A DNA stretch of 5,236 nucleotides from Alphaproteobacteria bacterium. Its GTDB lineage: Bacteria > Pseudomonadota > Alphaproteobacteria > Rhizobiales > Devosiaceae. Below are positions 1-5,236 of the stretch, piece by piece. Each line of letters begins with the position of its first letter. The stretch's first letter is position 1. A program made the translations under genes and the position numbers. Location: positions 1 through 5,236 of the forward strand of contig JAHJOS010000434.1 in NCBI GenBank assembly GCA_018820005.1, in the 5' to 3' direction. The notes under the pieces were generated by a model. It saw only the letters and a program-made list of their open reading frames with translations. It did no database searches and was not told the origin of the DNA.

Positions 1-555
1 ATCGATATCGCGACCCAGTACCTCGATCATGGCGCCCAGATAGTGGGCAAACGTGCTCGGCTGGGCGGGCTGGCCGTGTGTATAGGCCACGATCAACGTC
101 GCCGTGTTGGCCTCGGCGGCGTCGATGTGGACGTCGTAAAGTGCCCGGGCCTTGGTCAGCAACAGATCAAGCCGCGTCTTGAGCCCGAGCTTGAACAGGG
201 TGTGGTCAATGTCGTTGCGTGAACGCGCGGTGTGCAGGCGACCCGCCAGATCGGGTCCGAGCCGGGCTTTGAGCTCCTTCTCGATCTGGAAGAAATAGTC
301 CTCAACTTCACCCGTATAGACCAGCTGGGCAGGGTCAACCTCGGCTGCAATGGCGCTGAGCGCGCGGGCGATGTCATGCCCCTGCCCTGCGTCAAGAATG
401 CCGGTCTCGACCAGCATCACGAGATGGGCCTTGTCGATGGCCTCAAAGCCAGCGACGTGGTGGGTCTTGGCGCCGTCAAACAGAGGCCGCAGCACGGTGT
501 CCTTGTAGACAGCATCGGGAAAAACGCTGGTATCGTCGAGACGTGGATCGGTCAT
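1..555 (-). CDS. Argininosuccinate lyase-family protein, N-terminal part (runs off the left edge)
   Basis: This is the first 185 residues of a fumarase/aspartase-superfamily lyase, the group that splits C-N bonds (argininosuccinate to arginine plus fumarate in ArgH) in the cytoplasm. Two ArgH landmarks are visible: HTARSRND at residues 108-115, matching the family HTGRSRND segment that contacts substrate, and YTHGQPAQPSTFAHYL at 158-173, matching the THxQxAQP segment that carries the conserved Thr-His pair. Both deviate from housekeeping ArgH as remembered: Ala for Gly and Ile for Gln in and after the first, and Gly-Gln-Pro instead of Leu-Gln-Arg in the second. The C-terminal GSSxMxxK signature with the catalytic serine lies outside the window. 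The ATG at 555 is 2 bases past the upstream permease stop and is preceded by AAGGG, so translation is probably coupled. Being last visible gene of a sugar-transporter operon argues for a catabolic lyase rather than arginine biosynthesis. Family is secure; the substrate is unknown, so no symbol is given. Confidence 0.88.
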   Translation of the reverse strand, partial: MTDPRLDDTSVFPDAVYKDTVLRPLFDGAKTHHVAGFEAIDKAHLVMLVETGILDAGQGHDIARALSAIAAEVDPAQLVYTGEVEDYFFQIEKELKARLGPDLAGRLHTARSRNDIDHTLFKLGLKTRLDLLLTKARALYDVHIDAAEANTATLIVAYTHGQPAQPSTFAHYLGAMIEVLGRDID

Positions 556-557
556 GA

Positions 558-1418
558 TCAGCCCTTAAGTCCGGCCAGCATGACGCCGCGCACGATAAAG
601 CGTTGCAACACAAGGAACACGACCAGTGTCGGAATTGTCGCCAGTGCGGCGCCCGTCATGATCATTTCCCACTGGATCGACTGCTCGACCGCAAAGCTCG
701 AGAGACCCACAGGCAAGGTGTAGAGCTCCTTGCTGGTGGTGACGATGAGCGGCCAGAAGAACGCTGTCCAATTGCCCAGGAAGGTAAAGATCGCCAGCGC
801 CGAAATGGCGGGCATAACCAGTGGCATGGCAACCTTCCACCAGATTTCGAACTCGTTGAGTCCGTCGATGCGTGCGGCTTCGAGGAAGTCGTCGGGCACC
901 GTTTCGAAGAACTGCTTCATCAGGAAGGTGCCAAAGGCGGTCATCATCCCGGGAAACATGATGCCCCAGTAGCTATCGAGCCACCCCAGCTGGCTCGACA
1001 TCAAATACCACGGGATCACCAGCATTTCGGTGGGGATCATCAGGGTCGAGAGAATGGCCAGGAAGATAAAATAGCGGCCGCGAAATTCGAACTTGGCCAG
1101 GGTGTAGCCGACCAGGCTGTCAAAGAAGACGTTCGACAGCGTGACTGTTGTTGCCACCAGCGTGGAATTGGCGAACCAGCGCATGAAGCGGCCGTCAGAC
1201 AGCACCTTGATGTAATTGTCGAAACTGGGCGCCAGCGGGATCAGCCGCAGATCATAGACCTGCCCCGCCGACTTGAGGGAGGTCGAGAACATATAGAGCA
1301 GCGGGGTGACCATCAGGAGGCCCCCGAGCAGCAGAACGGTCCAGGTCAGGATCAGTCCGGGCCGAATGCGTTTGCGGTTGGCTGGCAGCTCTGCGCCATA
1401 GGCGGTCATGTCAGCCAT
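558..1418 (-). CDS. CUT1-type ABC transporter permease (MalG-like), second membrane subunit
   Basis: This 286-residue protein is an inner-membrane subunit of a carbohydrate ABC importer. It has the layout of MalG-type permeases: a short cytoplasmic N-terminus, a first membrane helix at about residues 20-45, a periplasmic stretch, then five further hydrophobic segments (about 83-106, 115-136, 150-166, 204-224 and 255-275). The EAA loop that docks on the ATPase is at about 180-203, beginning EAARIDGLNEFEIWWKV and ending in MPLVMP. The length is typical for the family. The ATG at 1418 is preceded by GAGGAA about 9 bases upstream. It lies one base after the stop of the first permease, so the two are probably translated together in equal amounts. 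A second in-frame ATG three codons later is possible but has a poorer ribosome site. Substrate specificity cannot be read from a permease; sugars are the usual cargo of this family. Confidence 0.95.
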   Translation of the reverse strand: MADMTAYGAELPANRKRIRPGLILTWTVLLLGGLLMVTPLLYMFSTSLKSAGQVYDLRLIPLAPSFDNYIKVLSDGRFMRWFANSTLVATTVTLSNVFFDSLVGYTLAKFEFRGRYFIFLAILSTLMIPTEMLVIPWYLMSSQLGWLDSYWGIMFPGMMTAFGTFLMKQFFETVPDDFLEAARIDGLNEFEIWWKVAMPLVMPAISALAIFTFLGNWTAFFWPLIVTTSKELYTLPVGLSSFAVEQSIQWEMIMTGAALATIPTLVVFLVLQRFIVRGVMLAGLKG

Positions 1419-1419
1419 T

Positions 1420-2358
1420 TCAGCGGTTCCTCAACACAAACAACTGCCCAAGCGAAACGGCCAGCAGGATCATGAACAACACAACGGTCTGTGCGGCGGC
1501 GTAACCCATGTCGAAGGACGAAAATGCGGTCTGGTAGATCATCATCACGAGCGGCTTGGTGGAATTGAGCGGGCCGCCGGGATCGTTGGAGGTCATGTTG
1601 TAGACCTGGTCAAAGATGCGCAGGAAACCAATGGAGGAGAACACCACGAGAAATACCGTGGTGGGCTTGAGCAATGGCAGCGTAATCTTGCGCAGAATGG
1701 CCCATTCGCCCAAGCCATCGATGCGGGCAGCCTCGTAATAGGTCGACGGGATGGCCCTGAGGCCGGCCATGAAGATGATGATCTGAAAGCCCAGTCCCGC
1801 CCAGATACCCGTCACCATGATGGACGGCAGCGCCTGGGCTGGCGAGCGCAGGAACTGCTGTGCCGGAATATGGAGATTGGACAGGATGCCGTTGATCACC
1901 CCGATGGGGATGGGCTGGTAGAACCAGCGCCACACCCAGGCCATGGCAGCTGCTGTCGTCAGGAATGGGAGGAAGTACAGCGCCCGCAGGAAACTGTGCA
2001 TGAACGTCACGCGATCGAGGAAATAGGCGATCGTGAAGGACAGCAGCAGGCTGATCGGCGTGCCGATGATCAGATAGGCAAAGGTGTTGCCGAAGACCTT
2101 CCAGAAGATAGGGTCGGCGAACAGCTTCTGGTAGTTTGCGATGCCGACAAATGTGGCAGGACGCAGCAGATCCCAGTCAGTGAACGAGATCCAGAACGCC
2201 GACAGTGTCGGATAGAACCGGATCCAGCTGTAGAAGACGATGGGCAGGGCCAGAAAGCTCCAGGCCCAGATCACCTTGCGCCCGCTCTGGGTCAGGACGA
2301 AACCGGTGCGGCCCTTGCGGGTCGCACCTTTCGCGTCAATGTCTGGGATGTTGCTCAC
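1420..2358 (-). CDS. CUT1-type ABC transporter permease (MalF-like), first membrane subunit
   Basis: This 312-residue protein is the partner permease of the importer. Residues 1-28 are a basic cytoplasmic tail. Hydrophobic segments follow at about 30-48, 92-114, 124-146, 178-200, 233-250 and 288-308. The EAA loop, EAARIDGLGEWAILRKI with a following LPLLKP, is at 209-232 and would bind the nucleotide-binding subunit. The large periplasmic insertion seen in enterobacterial MalF is absent, as is usual for short CUT1 permeases such as UgpA-type proteins. The start is GTG at 2358, three bases after the binding-protein stop. Only a weak AAGAAG precedes it, within the end of the upstream gene, so initiation probably relies on ribosomes finishing that gene. 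Family assignment is firm; the cargo is not determined by this sequence. Confidence 0.95.
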   Translation of the reverse strand: MSNIPDIDAKGATRKGRTGFVLTQSGRKVIWAWSFLALPIVFYSWIRFYPTLSAFWISFTDWDLLRPATFVGIANYQKLFADPIFWKVFGNTFAYLIIGTPISLLLSFTIAYFLDRVTFMHSFLRALYFLPFLTTAAAMAWVWRWFYQPIPIGVINGILSNLHIPAQQFLRSPAQALPSIMVTGIWAGLGFQIIIFMAGLRAIPSTYYEAARIDGLGEWAILRKITLPLLKPTTVFLVVFSSIGFLRIFDQVYNMTSNDPGGPLNSTKPLVMMIYQTAFSSFDMGYAAAQTVVLFMILLAVSLGQLFVLRNR

Positions 2359-2361
2359 GGT

Positions 2362-3603
2362 TTACTTCTTGGCAGCGTCGATGATGGCCTGTTCGGCCGC
2401 AGCAGCCTGATCGAGCGAGGCCTTGGGGTCCTGATTTTCCAGCAGGACGCGGTTGACCATGTCGATGGCGCCCTGGCGCTGCGCGGCCTCATCCACAAAG
2501 GTCGTGGTGTGGGCGTATTCCAGGCCCTTGAGGAAGGGGGCAAAGATCGGATCGGCCAGATTGGCTTCGGTCAACGCTGCCTCGCGACGCGCGGGCAGTT
2601 CACCCACGACGTCGAGCCACACCTGCATGGCTTCGGCCGAGGAGATATAGGCCAGGAACTTTTCAGCGGCGGCCTTCTTTTCGCCCGTGGCGCTGGAGCC
2701 GATGCCGTTGGCAAAGTAGCTGGCGTAATTGGAGCGGACGCCTTCGGCATTGGCAGGCAGTTCCACCACGCCCCATTCGAAATCGCTGATGGGGCGGAAA
2801 GCGCCGAGGCGGAAAGTGCCGTCAATGGTCATGGCAGCCAGACCGGCCTTGAACGCGGCCTGCCCCTCATCCATGAAGCCGGTCAATCCGACTTTGTGGA
2901 CAGTCTGCAGATCGGTGTAGAAATTAAGCGCCTTGAGCCCGGCATCGCTGTCGTAGGCGACATTGCCATCGGCATCGTAGGGCTCGCCGCCCATCTGGCG
3001 CACGAGAACTTCGCGCCACCACTGGTGATCCTGGCCGGCCATGTCCATGGTCAAGCCTTCGGACGTGATATTGCCACCACCGTCGGTCTTGGTGGTCTTG
3101 GTCGCTACATCGATCAGTTCATCAAGGGTCGTCGGCGGCTGCACGCCAGCTTCATCGAGCAGCTTCTTGTTGTAGAACAGCGCCAGCGAGCGCACCGCAG
3201 TGGGCAGACCGTAATAGGCGCCGTCGCGCTTGATGGCCGACACGATCGGGAAGAAATCTGCTTCGATAGCGTCGGTCGGGAACATCGCGGAATCGAGCGG
3301 TTGCAACACGCCACCCTGCTGGAACTTGTCCAGCCAGCCGTAGAAGAACTGCAGCACATCGGGGCCATTGCCGCCGGCCTGTGAGGCAATAACCTTGGTC
3401 TGGTAATCGGCGTAGGGGAAGGTAACCTGCTTGACTGTGATGTCAGGGTTGGCCTTCTCAAAATTGGCGATGAGCTGGTCCATCGCGTTCACACGCGTTT
3501 CAAAAACATACTGCCAGTATTCGATTTCGACGGCCTGAGCAGAGCTCAGCGCCATAAAGCTGACGCCGGCAACCAGGCTGGCGAGCAAAAAGCCTTTGCG
3601 CAT
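2362..3603 (-). CDS. Extracellular solute-binding protein family 1 (sugar ABC transporter, periplasmic)
   Basis: This 413-residue protein is the periplasmic receptor that captures the solute and delivers it to the two permeases downstream. Residues 1-24 form a Sec signal peptide: basic MRK, a hydrophobic core, and an SSAQA cleavage site before VEIEYW. No lipobox cysteine follows, so it should be soluble in the periplasm. The mature part looks like SBP_bac_1 (MalE/UgpB-like): an N-terminal EIEYWQYVFE strand, LIANFEKANPDITVK, GNGPDVLQFF, then YYGLPTAVRSLALFYNKKLL, and AAFKAGLAAMTIDG in the hinge and second lobe. Aromatics are common (Trp and Tyr pairs, QWWRE), as expected for sugar stacking, but the ligand cannot be named. 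The start at 3603 is chosen because it has a full AAGGAGGT ribosome site five bases away and leads directly into the signal peptide; an ATG 18 codons upstream has neither. It is the first gene of the leftward operon. Confidence 0.95.
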   Translation of the reverse strand: MRKGFLLASLVAGVSFMALSSAQAVEIEYWQYVFETRVNAMDQLIANFEKANPDITVKQVTFPYADYQTKVIASQAGGNGPDVLQFFYGWLDKFQQGGVLQPLDSAMFPTDAIEADFFPIVSAIKRDGAYYGLPTAVRSLALFYNKKLLDEAGVQPPTTLDELIDVATKTTKTDGGGNITSEGLTMDMAGQDHQWWREVLVRQMGGEPYDADGNVAYDSDAGLKALNFYTDLQTVHKVGLTGFMDEGQAAFKAGLAAMTIDGTFRLGAFRPISDFEWGVVELPANAEGVRSNYASYFANGIGSSATGEKKAAAEKFLAYISSAEAMQVWLDVVGELPARREAALTEANLADPIFAPFLKGLEYAHTTTFVDEAAQRQGAIDMVNRVLLENQDPKASLDQAAAAEQAIIDAAKK

Positions 3604-3607
3604 GTGA

Positions 3608-3615
3608 ACCTCCTT
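3608..3615 (-). promoter_or_regulatory. Strong Shine-Dalgarno of the binding-protein gene
   Basis: On the minus strand AAGGAGGT matches the full anti-Shine-Dalgarno end of 16S rRNA and stands four bases before the ATG at 3603. It decides the start of the binding protein and is much stronger than the sites of the later genes in the operon. This fits the usual need for more receptor than permease. Confidence 0.9.
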
Positions 3616-3662
3616 GTGGTCCGCGGCACAGCTTGCAACAGCAGGCCAGACGGACAAATTCC

Positions 3663-3707
3663 CCTGAAAAGGAGGCCGGGCAAAACCCCCGCCTCCATCC
3701 CCTCAGG
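3663..3707 (-). promoter_or_regulatory. GC-rich two-tier stem-loop in the leader of the transporter operon
   Basis: An inner stem pairs 3671-3680 with 3687-3696 (ten positions, one C-C mismatch) around a six-base loop. An outer CCTGA/TCAGG stem pairs 3663-3667 with 3703-3707. Read on the minus strand, the inner stem is directly followed by TTTT (3670-3667), so it resembles a short intrinsic terminator or attenuator. The segment CCTCCTT in its 3' arm is also the exact complement of the AAGGAGG ribosome site at 3609-3615. The pairing is seen in the sequence; any regulatory function, and whether the whole element is transcribed, is inference. A simpler reading is a stabilising 5' hairpin on the mRNA. 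Confidence 0.5.
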
Positions 3708-3720
3708 TCAGCCGACCCCG

Positions 3721-3771
3721 TCAAACTTGTCAATACAATAATCTACTTGAGTTATTTTGGTGGACTAAATA
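3721..3771. promoter_or_regulatory. AT-rich divergent promoter region
   Basis: This is the only AT-rich stretch in the region and sits between two genes that diverge, so both promoters probably lie here. On the minus strand a perfect TTGACA occupies 3733-3728, but the best -10 at 17-base spacing (TGACCT, 3710-3705) is poor. On the plus strand TTGTCA at 3727-3732 faces GTTATT at 3751-3756 with an 18-base gap, and AATAAT at 3737-3742 is the best -10-like hexamer but lacks a good -35. Region-level confidence is fair; the exact hexamers and start points are uncertain. Confidence 0.5.
3753..3771. promoter_or_regulatory. Candidate operator for the ROK regulator (TATTT-N9-AAATA)
   Basis: An inverted repeat with TATTT at 3753-3757 and AAATA at 3767-3771 is centred on 3762, with one extra symmetric G/C pair inside (3759 and 3765). 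It ends 21 bases before the regulator start. ROK repressors such as NagC and Mlc bind AT-rich imperfect palindromes of about this size, so the position and form suit autoregulation plus control of the divergent operon. A five-base repeat in an AT-rich tract can also arise by chance. Confidence 0.4.
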
Positions 3772-3792
3772 GCCTTTCGACAGGAGTGCCAG

Positions 3793-5022
3793 ATGATCAA
3801 AAATCCAAAGCCGACAGGGTCAGCGAGACTGGCCATCGGTAGCAATCCTGAGCGCAATCGCAGTCACAACCGACGGGTTGTGCTGGATATGGTGCGTGCC
3901 CATGGGCCGCTTGGCCGCACGGAAATTGCCCGGCGCGCGCAGCTCACGGCACAGGCCGTCGCCAATATCGTCGATGAGCTCATTGGCGAGGATATGCTTG
4001 TTGAACTGGGCCGCCTGCGTTCGGGGCGCGGCCAGCCGCCATTGCAGTTTGCCGTCAACCCCAATGGTCCAATGACAGTCGGGATCGAGATCGCTACCGA
4101 TCACATGGTGACAGTTCTCATCGATCTGTCCGGCCAAATTCGCGCGCAGTCGATCCGTCAGGTTACGGTTACCGATCCTGCCCATGTGTTGCCTGAGCTC
4201 AACGCTGCGGTCATTGGCATTCGCAACAGCTTGGGCGGGGACGCGGTGCGGCTGCTGGGTGTGGGCGTCGTGATGCCCGGGCCCTTTGAAATCGAGGGCA
4301 TGAGTTCGGTCGGTCCTGCCACACTGCCGGGCTGGACGGGCCTGGATGTCAAATCCATCGCCAGCGCGGCCATCGGTGAGGCCGTCGAAATCGAGAATGA
4401 CGCTACCGCTGCTGCCGTGGGTGAACGCCTTTATGGCGCGGGCCGCAATCACAGCAATTTTTGCTTTGTCTATTTTGGCGTTGGCCTTGGGCTGGGTGTC
4501 ATCCACGAGGGTCGGCCGCTGCGCGGTGCGTTCGGCAATGCCGGGGAAATCGGGCACCTGGGGATTACGCCGCGCAACCGACCGGGCATCTATGGACCTG
4601 ATGGCGCCCTTGAGCGCTTTGCCTCGCTCTATGCGCTGCGTGAGCGTCTCGGGGCTGCTGGGCTGAGTGGTGCGACAACGGACGAGTTGCAGCAGCTGCA
4701 TGATCAGAACAATCCCGTCCTCCTGGCGTGGATCGCGGAGGCGGCGGACTATCTGGCGCCAACGATCGCAGCGATCGAGAACCTGCTCGATACCGAGACC
4801 ATCATTTTTGGCGGGGCGCTGCCCGATTCCATTATCGATGCGCTGATTGCTGCCGTTGAGCCCCTGCCCGTCTCTGTCGCCACGCGGCGGGTTCGCACAG
4901 CGCCACGCGTCATCCGTGGCCAGACCGGCCAGCTGACCGCAGCATTGGGCGCCGCGGCACTGCCCATGCTTGAAACGATCACGCCGCGCCTTCACCTGAG
5001 TGCCCGGATAGCCGCCGAATAG
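3793..5022 (+). CDS. ROK-family transcriptional regulator (NagC/XylR-like), zinc motif lost
   Basis: This 409-residue protein is probably a sugar-responsive repressor of the divergent transporter operon and of its own operon. Residues 25-85 form a winged helix-turn-helix, with a recognition helix near 52-68 (TAQAVANIVDELIG) and the typical wing SGRGQPP at 77-83. The ROK domain follows. Sugar-contact residues of the family are present: N202-D203 in ENDATAAAVGE, E252 and H255 in GNAGEIGH, and E274. The phosphate motif DxGxT of ROK kinases is replaced by EIATD at 99-103, so it is unlikely to phosphorylate sugar. The zinc motif CxCGxxGCxE aligns with residues 265-274 but the three cysteines are Gly265, Tyr267 and Ala272. 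The ATG at 3793 has AGGAG six bases upstream. Length is normal for a DNA-binding ROK protein. The inducer is unknown; the neighbouring deacetylase hints at an amino sugar. Confidence 0.93.
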   Translation: MIKNPKPTGSARLAIGSNPERNRSHNRRVVLDMVRAHGPLGRTEIARRAQLTAQAVANIVDELIGEDMLVELGRLRSGRGQPPLQFAVNPNGPMTVGIEIATDHMVTVLIDLSGQIRAQSIRQVTVTDPAHVLPELNAAVIGIRNSLGGDAVRLLGVGVVMPGPFEIEGMSSVGPATLPGWTGLDVKSIASAAIGEAVEIENDATAAAVGERLYGAGRNHSNFCFVYFGVGLGLGVIHEGRPLRGAFGNAGEIGHLGITPRNRPGIYGPDGALERFASLYALRERLGAAGLSGATTDELQQLHDQNNPVLLAWIAEAADYLAPTIAAIENLLDTETIIFGGALPDSIIDALIAAVEPLPVSVATRRVRTAPRVIRGQTGQLTAALGAAALPMLETITPRLHLSARIAAE

Positions 5023-5031
5023 GACATTGCC

Positions 5032-5236
5032 ATGTTGACTGCCCGCGAACGCATCGAGCGCCAGAAGTCCCGTCCCGCGCTGGTGACCCTGCATCGGGCG
5101 CTGTCGCGGCTGAAATCGACGCTGACCGTGATGAATACGGGCGCCCACCCGGACGATGAACATTCAGGCATGCTGGCTGCGATGCGGTTTGGCATGGGCA
5201 TGCGGGTGGTCGTGGCCTGTTCGACCCGCGGCGAAG
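5032..5236 (+). CDS. PIG-L/LmbE-family deacetylase, N-terminal part (runs off the right edge)
   Basis: The first 68 residues show the hallmark GAHPDDE at 37-43, followed by a strand and the STRGE segment at 64-68 that characterise zinc-dependent N-acetylglucosaminyl-type deacetylases (PIG-L, MshB, BshB). By analogy with MshB, H39 and D42 should bind zinc and D41 act as general base; the third zinc histidine lies beyond the window. Members usually remove an acetyl or other acyl group from an amino-sugar nitrogen. About 36 residues precede the motif, rich in Arg and Lys, whereas short LmbE proteins have it almost at the start, so this may be one of the larger PIG-L proteins. The ATG at 5032 lies 9 bases after the ROK stop, with AGGA overlapping that stop codon, so the two genes are co-transcribed and probably coupled. 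Family is confident; substrate is not known. Confidence 0.88.
   Translation, partial: MLTARERIERQKSRPALVTLHRALSRLKSTLTVMNTGAHPDDEHSGMLAAMRFGMGMRVVVACSTRGE

Noticed and set aside
1..555. Naming the lyase argH or EDDS lyase
   Set aside because: Only the N-terminal part is visible, the signature residues differ from housekeeping ArgH as remembered, and nothing in the window fixes the substrate.
603..1475. A 290-codon open frame on the plus strand opposite the second permease
   Set aside because: Its composition is His, Gln, Glu, Asp and Arg rich with no domain, and the minus strand carries a well-formed permease.
1408..3384. A 658-codon open frame on the plus strand, antisense to the binding protein and first permease
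   Set aside because: The opposite strand encodes two clear ABC-transporter proteins. The antisense product is rich in His, Gly, Gln and Asp without recognisable domains, and such long shadow frames are common opposite GC-rich genes with biased third positions.
3604..3657. An 18-codon upstream extension of the binding protein to an ATG at 3657
   Set aside because: It would put a non-signal sequence before the signal peptide and would place the strong AAGGAGGT ribosome site inside the coding region.
3696..3698. A possible leader-peptide ATG on the minus strand within the leader hairpin
   Set aside because: No properly spaced ribosome site precedes it, and its frame runs out of phase into the binding-protein gene, so there is no positive evidence for translation.
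3727..3738. The small inverted repeat TTGT-CAAT-ACAA as a further operator
   Set aside because: Four-base arms in an AT-rich promoter stretch are expected by chance, and they overlap the -35-like hexamers.
3820..5163. A 447-codon open frame on the minus strand, antisense to the ROK gene
   Set aside because: The ROK reading is unambiguous on the plus strand. The antisense product is low in hydrophobic structure, has no recognisable domain and also runs through the ROK/PIG-L junction.

Overview
The window looks like a carbohydrate-uptake and catabolism locus from a GC-rich alphaproteobacterium. The style (CUT1-type ABC transporter, divergent ROK repressor, tightly packed genes, GC-rich third positions) fits Hyphomicrobiales, for example the Rhizobium or Devosia groups. 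That placement is inference from gene style only; no rRNA or tRNA is present to fix it.

Layout. Two transcription units diverge from a 189-bp intergenic region (3604-3792). Leftward (minus strand) run a periplasmic solute-binding protein (3603-2362), two inner-membrane permeases (2358-1420 and 1418-558), and the first 185 codons of an argininosuccinate-lyase-family protein (555 to the left edge). The genes in this unit are separated by only 1-3 bases, so it is almost certainly one operon. Rightward (plus strand) run a ROK-family regulator (3793-5022) and, 9 bases later, the first 68 codons of a PIG-L/LmbE-type deacetylase (5032 to the right edge). No ABC ATPase gene lies inside the window.

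How the parts may work together. The transporter family normally imports sugars or sugar conjugates. The ROK protein has lost the kinase-type phosphate motif and the zinc cysteines but keeps the residues that hold a sugar ligand, so it reads as a sugar-responsive repressor of the divergent operons. PIG-L enzymes remove N-acyl groups, typically from amino sugars. Lyases of the ArgH/fumarase superfamily cleave C-N bonds next to a dicarboxylate and release fumarate. Together they suggest import and dismantling of an N-substituted amino sugar or similar conjugate. The substrate is not known from the sequence.

The intergenic region holds an AT-rich core with promoter-like hexamers, a candidate ROK operator just upstream of the regulator gene, and a GC-rich stem-loop in the presumed leader of the binding-protein mRNA. 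The 3' arm of that stem-loop is complementary to the strong Shine-Dalgarno of the binding-protein gene.
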